This document shows positions 16,984 to 25,415 of a stretch of DNA of 64,000 nt, in pieces. The notes beneath the pieces are model-generated. The model searched no databases. It was not told the origin of the DNA and saw only the letters and a program-made list of their open reading frames with translations. Position 1 is the stretch's first letter, and each line of letters opens with the position of its first letter. Source of the stretch: an uncultured Acetobacteraceae bacterium. GTDB lineage: Bacteria > Pseudomonadota > Alphaproteobacteria > Acetobacterales > Acetobacteraceae. The stretch covers positions 1 to 64,000 of the forward strand of contig CALTUD010000018.1 in assembly GCA_943912335.1 (NCBI GenBank). Direction: 5' to 3'. The position numbers and the translations under genes were made by a program.

Positions 16984-18119
16984 GCGCCGCCCAACAGAAC
17001 GGCGCCGCCACCATCGCGCCTCCGCCGGCCAAGGCGCCCGACGAGCGCCTGCGTCGCTCCTCCCCGTTCGCTTCGCTGCTGCGACGTCCCGAACTCGGCG
17101 CCATCGGCGGTCTGGCGCTGGTGCTGGTGTTTTTCGGCATGACCGCCAACAGCGCCATGTTCACGCTGAACGGGCTGATGACGGTGCTGAACCCGTCGGC
17201 GCAACTCGGCATCATGGGGGTGGCGGCGGCACTCCTGATGATCGGCGGCGAGTTCGATCTGTCGATCGGCTCCATGGTCGCCTTCGCCGGGCTGATCCTC
17301 GGCGTGCTGATGGTGCAGCTTCATCTGCCGCTGCTGGTGGCCGTGCTGGGCACGATGGTGGTCGCCGCACTGGTCGGCGCGGTGAACGGACAGCTCGTGA
17401 TCCGCACGCGACTGCCTTCCTTCATCGTCACGCTCGCCTTCCTGTTCATTCTGCGCGGCCTTTCCCTGGTTGGGCTGAAGCTCGCCACCGGCGGCAGCAC
17501 GCAGATGCGCGGCTTCCATCCTCTGGTGGAGGCGAGCAGCCTGGCGCCGTTCTTCTCCGGCAACGCCTTCGGCGGCGCGTTCCGCTTCCTGGCGGCCCAC
17601 CACATCATCGAGAGCCTGCCGGACGGCAGCCCGGCCGCGGCGGGCGTGCCGATCGCCGTGGTCTGGTTCGTGCTGATCACCGCGCTGGCTACCTGGGTTC
17701 TGCTGCGCACCAAGCTCGGCAACTGGATCTTCGCCAGCGGCGGCGACGCCAATGCGGCGCGCAATTCCGGCGTGCCGGTGGATCTGGTGAAGACTGGACT
17801 GTTCATGGTCACCGCCTGCTCGGCGGCCCTGGTGGCGGTGCTGACCGTGTTCGATGCCGGCTCCACCGACGCCATGCGCGGTCTGCAGAAGGAATTCCAG
17901 GCGGTGATCGCGGCGGTGATCGGCGGATGCCTGCTGACCGGCGGCTACGGTTCGGCGATCGGCGCCTTCTTCGGCTCCATCATCTTCGGCATCGTGTCCA
18001 TCGGTCTCACCTACACCTCCTTCGACAGCGACTGGTTCCAGGTGTTCCTGGGCGCGATGCTGCTGGTGGCGGTGATCTTCAACAACGGCCTGCGTCGCCG
18101 CGTGACGGGAGAACGCTGA
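16980..18119 (+). CDS. iatP: Inositol-type sugar ABC transporter permease
   Basis: A 379-aa RbsC/BPD_transp_2-type inner-membrane permease with about 10 hydrophobic helices. Family marks are IGGEFDLSIGSM, VNGQLVIRTRLPSFIVTLA and the C-terminal GGCLLTGGYGSAIGAFFGS. It would form the membrane channel of the uptake system with the ATPase and binding protein of the same operon. Its position, divergent from iolCDEBA and behind an IolR-type operator, makes inositol the likely substrate. The ATG at 16980 (MSAAQQN) overlaps the leader ORF stop; in-frame TTG 16917 and ATG 16959 are alternatives. Its stop overlaps the ATPase start (TGATG). Confidence 0.85.
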   Translation: MSAAQQNGAATIAPPPAKAPDERLRRSSPFASLLRRPELGAIGGLALVLVFFGMTANSAMFTLNGLMTVLNPSAQLGIMGVAAALLMIGGEFDLSIGSMVAFAGLILGVLMVQLHLPLLVAVLGTMVVAALVGAVNGQLVIRTRLPSFIVTLAFLFILRGLSLVGLKLATGGSTQMRGFHPLVEASSLAPFFSGNAFGGAFRFLAAHHIIESLPDGSPAAAGVPIAVVWFVLITALATWVLLRTKLGNWIFASGGDANAARNSGVPVDLVKTGLFMVTACSAALVAVLTVFDAGSTDAMRGLQKEFQAVIAAVIGGCLLTGGYGSAIGAFFGSIIFGIVSIGLTYTSFDSDWFQVFLGAMLLVAVIFNNGLRRRVTGER

Positions 18120-18958
18120 TGTCCGCCGCTCTCGACTCGTTCCCCGCGCACACCGCCCATCCGGCTACGATGCCGCGCACCGACACGCCGCTGATCGAAA
18201 TCCGCGACGTACGCAAGGAGTTCGGCCATGTGATCGCGCTGGCCGGCGTCTCGCTGACCGTGCGGGCCGGCGAGGTTCTCTGCCTGCTGGGCGACAACGG
18301 CGCCGGCAAATCCACCCTGATCAAGACGCTGAGCGGCGTGCATCGCCCGACCAGCGGCAGCTTCATGGTGGAAGGAAAACCCGCCGCGTTCTCCGGTCCG
18401 CGCGATGCGCTGAACGCCGGCATCGCCACCGTGTTCCAGGATCTGGCGATGATCCCGCTGATGTCGGTGACACGCAATTTCTTCATGGGACGCGAGCCGA
18501 CACGCGGCGTCTGGCCGTTCCGGCGCGTCGATTTCAAGCAATGCCGCGACGTCACCCATGCCGAGATGCGCCGTATCGGCATCGACGTGCGAGACCCGGA
18601 TCAGGCGGTCGGCACGCTGTCGGGCGGCGAGCGGCAATGCGTCGCCATCGCCCGCGCGGTGTATTTCGGCGCCAAGGTGCTGATCCTCGACGAGCCCACC
18701 TCGGCCCTCGGCGTCGCGCAGACCTCGATGGTTCTGAAATACATCAATCTCGTGAAGAGCCGTGGCCTGGGCGTGATCTTCATCACCCACAATGTCCGCC
18801 ACGCCTATGCGGTCGGCGACAGCTTCACGGTTCTCAATCGTGGACGCACACTCGGCACCTATCGCAAGGACGAGATCGCCATGGATGCGCTGCAAACGCT
18901 CATGGCCGGCGGCAAGGAGTTGCAGGACCTGTCCTCCGAACTCGGCGGCACCGTGTGA
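18119..18958 (+). CDS. iatA: Sugar ABC transporter ATPase, single-domain type
   Basis: A 279-aa ABC ATPase energising the inositol-type importer. It has Walker A GDNGAGKST, signature LSGGERQ, Walker B VLILDEPTSAL and the H-loop in FITHN. It contains one nucleotide-binding domain, whereas RbsA/MglA-type sugar ATPases carry two (about 500 aa). This puts it with the FrcA-like single-domain class that works as a homodimer. The ATG at 18119 overlaps the permease stop codon by 1 bp. Confidence 0.87.
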   Translation: MSAALDSFPAHTAHPATMPRTDTPLIEIRDVRKEFGHVIALAGVSLTVRAGEVLCLLGDNGAGKSTLIKTLSGVHRPTSGSFMVEGKPAAFSGPRDALNAGIATVFQDLAMIPLMSVTRNFFMGREPTRGVWPFRRVDFKQCRDVTHAEMRRIGIDVRDPDQAVGTLSGGERQCVAIARAVYFGAKVLILDEPTSALGVAQTSMVLKYINLVKSRGLGVIFITHNVRHAYAVGDSFTVLNRGRTLGTYRKDEIAMDALQTLMAGGKELQDLSSELGGTV

Positions 18959-19007
18959 TGCAGTCCTCCCGGTCTGCGCGGACATTCCTGGCCACTTTCA
19001 CTCTTCC

Positions 19008-19031
19008 GGATACGCAATGATGCACGTATCC
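19008..19031. promoter_or_regulatory. Inverted repeat between iatA and iolG
   Basis: GGATACG (19008-19014) and CGTATCC (19025-19031) are perfect 7-bp arms around 10 nt, in the 93-bp gap 21 bp before iolG. It could be an mRNA hairpin for differential stability or a protein-binding site. No T-tract follows, so it is not a standard terminator. Confidence 0.4.
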
Positions 19032-19051
19032 TTCCTCCGAGGACGGATTCC

Positions 19052-20044
19052 ATGATCTCTGTCGCTTTGCTCGGCGCAGGCCGGATCGGCGCGCTGCACG
19101 GACGCAACATCGCAGCGAGCCGCAGAGCGCGCTTCGCCGCCATCGCCGACGCGATCCCGGCCGCCGCGGACTCGCTCGGCCGCGAACTGGACGTTCCCGT
19201 GCGCGCCGTGGACGAGATCCTCGACGACCGCTCGATCCAGGCGGTGATGATCTGCTCGCCAACAGACACCCATGCAGAGCTGATCGAGCGCGCCGCCGCC
19301 GCCGGCAAGGCCGTGTTCTGCGAAAAGCCGGTCGATCTCAGCGCGGAACGCATCCGTGCCTGTCTGCGCAAAGTCGAATCCAGCGGCGCCACGGTGATGA
19401 TCGGCTTCAACCGCCGCTTCGATCCGCATTTCGCCGAGGTGCAGCAGCGTCTGCGCGACGGGGAGATCGGCGAGGTCGAACTCGTCACCATCCTGTCGCG
19501 CGATCCGTCGCCGCCGCCGGTCTCCTATATCGAGCGTTCCGGCGGCCTCTTCCGCGACATGATGATCCACGATTTCGACATGGCGCGCTTCCTGCTCGGC
19601 GAGGAACCGGTGGAAGTACACGCGGTCGGCTCGGCCCTGGTCGATCCGGCGATCGGCGCCGCGGGGGACGTCGACACGGCGGCGGTGCTGCTGAAAACGG
19701 CGTCAGGCCGGATCTGCCAGATTTCCAACTCGCGCCGCGCCACCTACGGCTACGACCAGCGCATTGAGGTGCATGGCGCAAAGGGCATGCTGCGCGCGCA
19801 GAACCTGCACAGCTCTGCCGTGGAGCACGCCGATGGCGGCGGTTTCCGCAGCGCGCCGGTGATGGATTTCTTTCTGGAACGCTATACCCCGGCCTATCAT
19901 CGCGAGCTGGATGCGTTCTTCGATTGCATCGAGAAAGGCACGACGCCGAACCCGAGCGGGGAAGACGGTCTGCGCGCGCAGATCCTGGCCGATGCCGCAA
20001 CCAAGTCCGCACAAACCGGACAGGCGCAGCGCGTCGATCTCTGA
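19052..20044 (+). CDS. iolG: myo-Inositol 2-dehydrogenase IolG
   Basis: NAD-dependent Gfo/Idh/MocA oxidoreductase that oxidises myo-inositol to scyllo-inosose, the first catabolic step. The 330-aa protein has the Rossmann motif GAGRIGALHGRNIA at the N-terminus. The cofactor/active-site segment is FCEKPVDL, followed by GFNRRFDPHF and the catalytic block GLFRDMMIHDFDMARFLLGE (Asp and His). This pattern is characteristic of inositol dehydrogenases. It sits inside the transporter operon between the ATPase and the binding-protein gene. Confidence 0.94.
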   Translation: MISVALLGAGRIGALHGRNIAASRRARFAAIADAIPAAADSLGRELDVPVRAVDEILDDRSIQAVMICSPTDTHAELIERAAAAGKAVFCEKPVDLSAERIRACLRKVESSGATVMIGFNRRFDPHFAEVQQRLRDGEIGEVELVTILSRDPSPPPVSYIERSGGLFRDMMIHDFDMARFLLGEEPVEVHAVGSALVDPAIGAAGDVDTAAVLLKTASGRICQISNSRRATYGYDQRIEVHGAKGMLRAQNLHSSAVEHADGGGFRSAPVMDFFLERYTPAYHRELDAFFDCIEKGTTPNPSGEDGLRAQILADAATKSAQTGQAQRVDL

Positions 20045-20088
20045 TCGCGAGCTGTAAACAACAAAGACAAAACAAAGGGAGTTCTTCG

Positions 20089-21045
20089 ATGGCGTCCATT
20101 CGTTCCGGTCTGCTCGCGACCGCTTTCGCGGCCATGCTGCCCTTCGCCGCGGCCGGTTCCGCATCGGCGGCGGCCGACAAGCCGATCACCATCATCCTGG
20201 TGGATCACGGCCAGCCGTCCGATCCGTTCCACAACGTGATCAAGCATGGCGCGCAGGATGCGGCCAAGCAGATGGGCGTTCATCTCGAGATCCGTCAACC
20301 CGACACGTTCGACATGACGCAGATGGCCAACCTGATCACCGCGGCCGCCAACCAGCATCCGGACGGCCTGGTGACCACCGTGCCGGACGCGGAAGCTCTG
20401 TCCGGCCCGATCCATAACGCGATCGCCCAGGGCATCACGGTGATCACCACCAACGGATCGCCCGCCAGCGGCCACAAGGTCGGTGCCGTGCTCAATGTCG
20501 GTCAGGACGAGACCGCGGCCGGCATCGCCGCCGGCAAGGCGATGGCGGCAGCCGGCGGCAAGAAGGCGCTCTGTGTGAACCATGAGGTCGGCAACGTGTC
20601 GCTCGATCAGCGCTGTGCCGGTTTCGCGGAAGGCTTCGGCGGCTCCTCGCGCGTTCTGCCCACAGACACCGATCCGAGCGTCACCAAGTCCAAGATCGAA
20701 GCCGCCCTGCGCTCCGATCCGAGCATCGACTCGATCATCACCCTGAACGCCTCGCTCGCCGGCGAACCGGCGGTGCAGGCCGTGTCCGATCTCGGCCGCA
20801 CCGGCAAGGTGAAGGTCGCGTCCTTCGATCTTTCGCCCGGCATGCTGCGCAATGTCGCCAACGGCTCGGCGCTGTTCGTGGTCGATCAGCAGCCCTACCT
20901 GCAGGGCTACCTGCCGGTGCTGTTCCTGGCCCAGCATGCGAAGTACGGCCTGATCCCGAGCGGCGACGTCGCCACCGGTCCGAACCTGATCACCAAGGCC
21001 GATGCAGCGAAGGTGATCGACCTGACCAGCCAGGCCATTCGCTGA
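20089..21045 (+). CDS. ibpA: Periplasmic inositol-type sugar-binding protein
   Basis: A 318-aa periplasmic-binding-protein (type I, RbsB-like). A signal peptide (ATAFAAMLPFAAAGSASA) is cut near residue 27. Two Rossmann-like lobes follow, with motifs DHGQPSDPFHNVIKHGAQDAAKQMGV, PDGLVTTVPDAEAL, GQDETAAGIAAGKAM and VDQQPYLQGYLPV. It would deliver inositol to the permease/ATPase pair. The ATG at 20089 follows AAAGGGAG. It is the last gene of the operon, followed by an intrinsic terminator. Confidence 0.9.
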   Translation: MASIRSGLLATAFAAMLPFAAAGSASAAADKPITIILVDHGQPSDPFHNVIKHGAQDAAKQMGVHLEIRQPDTFDMTQMANLITAAANQHPDGLVTTVPDAEALSGPIHNAIAQGITVITTNGSPASGHKVGAVLNVGQDETAAGIAAGKAMAAAGGKKALCVNHEVGNVSLDQRCAGFAEGFGGSSRVLPTDTDPSVTKSKIEAALRSDPSIDSIITLNASLAGEPAVQAVSDLGRTGKVKVASFDLSPGMLRNVANGSALFVVDQQPYLQGYLPVLFLAQHAKYGLIPSGDVATGPNLITKADAAKVIDLTSQAIR

Positions 21046-21070
21046 ACCCAGCGTCGCCGACCAATGGAAA

Positions 21071-21103
21071 GGCTCCGGGGCGATCGCTCCGGGGCCTTTT
21101 TTT
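21071..21103 (+). terminator. Intrinsic terminator of the transporter operon
   Basis: A GC-rich hairpin (21071-21096, about 11 bp including two G-U pairs) is followed by seven T residues at 21097-21103. It begins about 25 bp after the binding-protein stop codon. Confidence 0.85.
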
Positions 21104-21124
21104 GTTTCGGAAAGTAGAAAGTCG

Positions 21125-21222
21125 TTCTTTCTTGAAAGAAAGAACCAAAGAACTTTTGCCAGTTTGGGTTTGATCCAAACCGGCAAAAGTCTTTTTGCTT
21201 CGTTTTCTTTAGAAAAGGAAGG
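21125..21222. repeat. Dispersed triple-hairpin repeat, copy 1
   Basis: Three adjacent inverted repeats. The left one is TTCTTTCTTGAAAGAAAGAA (21125-21144). The central one pairs 21152-21167 with 21175-21190, with one mismatch in 16. The right one is TTTTCT/AGAAAA (21203-21208, 21211-21216). It lies between convergent genes, 11 bp past the stop of the leftward dehydrogenase gene. Two further copies occur in the window. A bidirectional terminator role is inferred. Confidence 0.8.
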
Positions 21223-21232
21223 TCATTCCCTC

Positions 21233-22390
21233 TCAGGCATCGGCGATCTCGTCCATCCGCACCCAGCGCTCTTCCGCCGACGACAAACGCGCCGCTTCCG
21301 TCACCCGCAACACGGACAACGCATCGCGAAATCCGGTCTCGGCATCCCGTCCCGCCGCCATCGCGTCCAGCAGTTTCTTCGCCTCGATCGTCTTCAGGTC
21401 GTTGAAGCCGATCTGATGGCCGCCGGCAGGGCAGAACGCGCCGTACTCGCCATGCGCCGGCCCGGCATTGATGGTGGTGAACCCTTTGCGCGCGCCGTCG
21501 CCGCCGACACGGTAATAGCGCAGCTCGTTGAAACGCTCCTGCGTGAACACCAACGCGCCCTTGGTACCGCTGATCTCGAAGGCGAGCTGCATGTCGCGCC
21601 CGCTGGCGAGCCAGGAATTCGAGACGATGGCGGTGAAGGGCCGGTCGCGGAAGCGAAGCAGCATTGAGGCCTGATCGTCTACATGCACGGGCGCGGAACC
21701 GCCGTCCGGCAGAGGGCGCGCGGTATGGATCGTGTCCAGGCTGGCGAAGACGCGATCCACCTCGCCGAGAAGAAAGCGCGCCATGGCGACGGCATGGCTG
21801 CCGATATCCGCCAGGGCGCCGCCAGCCTCCTCCGGACGGCAACGCCAGGAGAACGGCGCCTCCGGATCGGCCATGAAATCCTCGGCATGGATGCCGCGAT
21901 AACCCGTGATCTCGCCGATCTCGCCGGAGCGCACGATCTCGCGCGCGATCTCGACCATCGGATTCTTCAGATAGTTGAAGCCGACCATGGTGGACACGCC
22001 GGCCGCTTCCGCCGCGCGGGTCATGGCGATGGCCTCCTCCAGCGTGGCCGAGAGGGGCTTCTCGCACCAGACATGCTTGCCGTTCCGGATCGCCGCCAAC
22101 GCCATCGGTGCATGCAGGCGGTTCGGCGTGGTGATCGACACCACATCCACCGCCGGATCGGCCACCAGGCTTTCCCAATCGGCGGTAGCGCGGCGAAAGC
22201 CCAACGCGGCCGCCGCACGCTCTGCCGATGCCTCCGTACCGTCCGCCAGCATCTCCAGCACCGGCCGCCGTTCCAGTCCGAAGGCTTGCGCCACGGCGCC
22301 GAAGGCGAAGGCATGCGCCCGTCCCATGAACCCGCTGCCGATCAGTCCGACGCCCGGCCCGGACCGCGTGCTCGTTTGCGCATCGACCAT
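21233..22390 (-). CDS. Gfo/Idh/MocA-family dehydrogenase of the inositol island
   Basis: A 385-aa NAD(P)-dependent oxidoreductase with Rossmann motif GLIGSGFMGRAHAFAFG, VWCEKPLSATLEEA, GFNYLKNPMVEIAREIV and GGALADIGSHAVAMARFLLG. It is longer than IolG and of a different subgroup, similar to dehydrogenases that accept other inositol stereoisomers (scyllo- or chiro-inositol) or their keto forms. A perfect TGGAA-N6-TTCCA operator lies about 60 bp upstream, putting it in the inositol regulon. The ATG at 22390 is chosen (AGGGG upstream); a GTG at 22399 is in frame. The exact substrate is unknown. Confidence 0.82.
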   Translation of the reverse strand: MVDAQTSTRSGPGVGLIGSGFMGRAHAFAFGAVAQAFGLERRPVLEMLADGTEASAERAAAALGFRRATADWESLVADPAVDVVSITTPNRLHAPMALAAIRNGKHVWCEKPLSATLEEAIAMTRAAEAAGVSTMVGFNYLKNPMVEIAREIVRSGEIGEITGYRGIHAEDFMADPEAPFSWRCRPEEAGGALADIGSHAVAMARFLLGEVDRVFASLDTIHTARPLPDGGSAPVHVDDQASMLLRFRDRPFTAIVSNSWLASGRDMQLAFEISGTKGALVFTQERFNELRYYRVGGDGARKGFTTINAGPAHGEYGAFCPAGGHQIGFNDLKTIEAKKLLDAMAAGRDAETGFRDALSVLRVTEAARLSSAEERWVRMDEIADA

Positions 22391-22450
22391 TCGCTTCACC
22401 CCTGATTTGTTTTGGGCGAAGTCTAAAACATTCCATTCGATCGGAGAAGA

Positions 22451-22466
22451 TGGAACTCCGTTTCCA
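22451..22466. promoter_or_regulatory. Consensus IolR operator upstream of the second dehydrogenase
   Basis: TGGAACTCCGTTTCCA is an exact GGAA-N6-TTCC site with flanking T/A symmetry. It lies between the leftward dehydrogenase start (22390) and the stop of the second rpiR gene (22494), in the promoter region of the dehydrogenase. Confidence 0.75.
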
Positions 22467-22493
22467 TTACGTTGACGTCGACAGGCAGGGTGA

Positions 22494-23375
22494 TCAGGCC
22501 GGATCCGGCAGGCGTCGGCGTTCCGCCAGCGCTACCATGATGGTGATCGCGAGCGTCATGCTGGCGGTCAGGGAGCGGAATCCGCCATGGTCGGTTTCCA
22601 CCACTTCGAGCCAGAGCCCGGCGATCTGCGCCAGCGGCGAGAACGCGCTGTCGGTCAGCGCCAGAACCTCGGCCCCGCTGCGCACCGCGGTTTCGCAGAG
22701 TTCGAGCGTCTCCCCGGCATAAGGGGTGAAGCTGATCGCCAGCACCACGTCGCCCGCACCCAGGAGCTCCATCTGCCGGTGCCCGAGACCGCCGGCATTG
22801 TCCACCATGTCGCAGCGCAGACCGAGTTTCCGCAGGCCGTAACAGAGATAAAGCGCCACCGGATAAACACGGCGCATGCCGACGATGCTGACCGAGCGCG
22901 CGCCGGCCAGACGATCCAGCACGGCATCCAGAATTGCGGGATCGACGGTCTGACCGAGATGATCGAGCGACACCTGGCCGGCATGAATGAACGCCTGCAG
23001 ACGCGCGGGCGAACCGTCCGCCGCCTCCGCATCAGCATCGCCCAGCGCCTCCAGACGCTCGCGATAATCCGGCCAGCGCTGACGTGCATGGGCGCGGAAC
23101 ACGGCCTGAAGATCGGAAAAGCCGGAATAGCCCAGCGCCTGCGAGAACCGCACCAGAGTGGAGGGCTGCACGCCGGCCTGGCTGGCGAGTTCGGCCACGC
23201 GTCCGAAGGCGATCGCCTGCGGATTCTCAACGATGAAGTCCGCCGCCTGCACCAGACGCTTCGGCAGCTTCGGGCGTCGTGCGGCGATCAGCGTGCGCAG
23301 ACTCTGGAAATCACGCGGAATGTCGCCGGCAGCAGAGTCGATCACCGTTTCTGTTTCGGACACGACGCGATCCAT
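22494..23375 (-). CDS. RpiR-family regulator, paralogue of the one at 8786
   Basis: A 293-aa RpiR regulator with HTH domain (FGRVAELASQAGVQPSTLVRFSQALGYSGFSDLQAVF) and SIS domain. It is strikingly similar throughout to the regulator at 8786-9643; both share PKRLVQ, GVQPSTLVRF and RQRWPDYRERLE. The two paralogues flank the inositol genes, so one is probably IolR and the other a specialised copy. TGGAATGAACGTTTCA, one mismatch from the GGAA-N6-TTCC motif, lies 97 bp upstream of its start. Confidence 0.88.
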   Translation of the reverse strand: MDRVVSETETVIDSAAGDIPRDFQSLRTLIAARRPKLPKRLVQAADFIVENPQAIAFGRVAELASQAGVQPSTLVRFSQALGYSGFSDLQAVFRAHARQRWPDYRERLEALGDADAEAADGSPARLQAFIHAGQVSLDHLGQTVDPAILDAVLDRLAGARSVSIVGMRRVYPVALYLCYGLRKLGLRCDMVDNAGGLGHRQMELLGAGDVVLAISFTPYAGETLELCETAVRSGAEVLALTDSAFSPLAQIAGLWLEVVETDHGGFRSLTASMTLAITIMVALAERRRLPDPA

Positions 23376-23699
23376 GACTTCGTCCCAGCCCGGACCCGAT
23401 CAGTCCGCAGCGGACCGGGCGTTTCGCCGCTGCTTCCGCCAGGAAGTCACGGTCGCGCCCGTCCGGCAAGATGGAATGAACGTTTCAGGCACGATCTCTC
23501 GCGTTACGCGCGTTCGGTCTGCAAACTGGCATCGAAGATGGGTGAGAGAGATGTTCTTTCTTGAAAAGAAAGAACCAAAGAACTTTTTCCCGTTTGGCTC
23601 CGTGCAAACCAGCACATTCAGAACCAAACAAACAGAAGTCTTTTTGCTTCTTTTTCTTCAGAAAAAGAAGGTCTCTCCTACGCTAGGATGTCTCGGCGA
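23376..23699. other. 324-bp intergenic region with operator-like site and repeat copy 2
   Basis: No gene is visible. It contains the near-consensus operator at 23472-23487 (TGGAA-TGAACG-TTTCA) in the rpiR promoter region, and then the triple-hairpin repeat that follows the leftward MFS gene. Confidence 0.7.
23554..23673. repeat. Dispersed triple-hairpin repeat, copy 2
   Basis: The left hairpin TTCTTTCTT/AAGAAAGAA (23554-23574) is perfect. The central stem is weaker and interrupted (GTTTGG/CCAAAC conserved). The right hairpin CTTCTTTTTCT/AGAAAAAGAAG (23647-23657, 23660-23670) is perfect. It lies 27 bp beyond the stop of the leftward MFS gene, in the same relation as the other copies. Confidence 0.8.
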
Positions 23700-24953
23700 T
23701 CAGGCGGTCACCGCCTCGCAGGTCGGCGCGTTCTTGCCATCCTTGCGCACCGTCTCCGGCATCAGGGTCGCGAACAGACCGAAACCGATCGCGGCGGCGA
23801 TCGCCAGGGCAAACCAGGCGGCCTCGTAGGACTGGAATCCGTCATGCACCAGCCCGGCCAGAAGCGGGCTGAGCGATGCGCCCACGCCCATGGTGGTGGC
23901 GACGAGGCCCTGGGCCAGATTGAACCGGCCTGTGCCACGGGTAAGATCGGCGATCATCAGCGGCACGATTGCGCCGTAGATGCCGGCACCGATGCCGTCC
24001 AGGATTTGCACGCCGATCAGCCAGGGCGCCGCATGGCTGAAGGTGTAAAGCACGCCGCGGATAGGCAGGATCGCGAACCCGGCCAGGAAGATGCGTCGCC
24101 GGCCCCAGGAATCCGCCTTGCGGCCGCACAGGATCGCCAAAGGCAGCATCACGCCCTGCGCCGCGATGATGCAGATCGACATCATGCCATCGGCCAGTTG
24201 CTTGTGCGTCTCCGCCAGTTCCTGCCCGACCAGAGGCAGCATGGCGGCATTGGCGAGATGGAACATGAAGGCGCTGGCGCACAGAACCAGCAGCGGCCGG
24301 CATTTCAGAAGCTTGCCGATCCCTGTGGCGGTGTCGGTTTCCTCGCTTTCGCCGTCGTCGTGATCCATGCCACGCGCGCGGCGGTTGTCGACCGCATCGG
24401 CGGGGATCGACAGCGTGGCCAGAATGGCCAGCAGGCCGACGATCGGCACCAGAAGAAACACGGCCCGTTCGGAGATCAGCGTGCCGACAGCACCGACGGT
24501 CAGCGCGATGACGATGTTGCCGGCATGGTCGAAGGCGTTGTTGCGGCCGATGCGGCGGGCCAACATGCGGCGGGCGGTGAGGCCCAGAGTCAGCGCGGTC
24601 ACGGCGGGCGCGAACACGTCGCTGACCACGCTCACCAGACCGTTCGCGATCACCACCGGCCAGAAGGACGCCGTCAGCCACATCACCAGCGATCCGGCGA
24701 TCAGCACCGAGACGGCGCCGACGATCACGCCGCGCCGCGCGGTGGTGCGGTCGATCAGAGCACCGGCCGGCGTCTGCAGGATCACCCCGGCAATGCCGGT
24801 GATCGCCCCCATCACGCCGACCTCGCGCTGCGTCCAGCCATGGAAGCTGGTGAGATAGACGACCAGGAACGGCCCCAGAGCGCCGCGAACGTCGGCCAGG
24901 GTGAAATTCAGCGCGTCCAGCGACGCGGGGTGATAGCGCCGGCCGCTGGCCAT
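23700..24953 (-). CDS. MFS transporter
   Basis: A 417-aa major facilitator with 12 predicted hydrophobic helices. Motifs include FTLADVRGALGPFLVVYL in the first helix, a loop GRNNAFDHAGN, and GRKADSWGRRRIFLAGF between helices 8 and 9. An acidic loop (MDHDDGESEETD) separates the halves. The family with an NFxLADVRGALGPFL start is widespread in alphaproteobacteria and has no assigned substrate. The ATG at 24953 lies 3 bp after the stop of the DUF606 gene, so the three carriers form one leftward operon. A link to the inositol island is possible but unproven. Confidence 0.8.
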   Translation of the reverse strand: MASGRRYHPASLDALNFTLADVRGALGPFLVVYLTSFHGWTQREVGVMGAITGIAGVILQTPAGALIDRTTARRGVIVGAVSVLIAGSLVMWLTASFWPVVIANGLVSVVSDVFAPAVTALTLGLTARRMLARRIGRNNAFDHAGNIVIALTVGAVGTLISERAVFLLVPIVGLLAILATLSIPADAVDNRRARGMDHDDGESEETDTATGIGKLLKCRPLLVLCASAFMFHLANAAMLPLVGQELAETHKQLADGMMSICIIAAQGVMLPLAILCGRKADSWGRRRIFLAGFAILPIRGVLYTFSHAAPWLIGVQILDGIGAGIYGAIVPLMIADLTRGTGRFNLAQGLVATTMGVGASLSPLLAGLVHDGFQSYEAAWFALAIAAAIGFGLFATLMPETVRKDGKNAPTCEAVTA

Positions 24954-24955
24954 GG

Positions 24956-25402
24956 TCAGAACCGGGCGATCAGGGTGACGCCGGCGATCATCAGCAAGGC
25001 CCCCACGGCGCGCCAGCCATTGAACGAATGCTGCGCCATGTGGAACAGGCCGAAATGGTCGATCACCAGCGAGAACAGGATGTTCGCGGTGATGGTGACG
25101 CCGTTCACCGGGCCCGCGCCCAGTTTCTGGATCAGCATCAGCCCGGCGAACACCGCCACGGCGCCGACGATGCCACCCAGGGGCGCCCACCACGGCATGC
25201 CGGCCGCATCGGCCGCCGTCGGCAGCGGTCGCGGCATGCAGGCGAACAAGGCGATCGCCAGGAACAGGACCAGGAGGAACGAAATCGCGGTGGCGAGATA
25301 GGGATTCACCAGCGACTTGTTCAGCGCACCGTTCATCGCGGCGCCCATCGCCTGCATCATGCCGGCGACGAAGATGAAGGGGAATGCCCAGGCTGCGTTC
25401 AT
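24956..25402 (-). CDS. DUF606/YdcZ-like small membrane transporter (DMT superfamily)
   Basis: A 148-aa protein with five hydrophobic segments. It matches the DUF606 (YdcZ) family of half-size drug/metabolite-type carriers, which probably dimerise. Features are AGMMQAMGAAMNGALNKSLVNPYLATAISFL and APLGGIVGAVAVFAGLMLIQKLGAGPVNG. Substrate unknown. It is placed between the ArsB-like gene (13-bp gap) and the MFS gene. Confidence 0.8.
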   Translation of the reverse strand: MNAAWAFPFIFVAGMMQAMGAAMNGALNKSLVNPYLATAISFLLVLFLAIALFACMPRPLPTAADAAGMPWWAPLGGIVGAVAVFAGLMLIQKLGAGPVNGVTITANILFSLVIDHFGLFHMAQHSFNGWRAVGALLMIAGVTLIARF

Positions 25403-25415
25403 GGGAACCGTCCTA

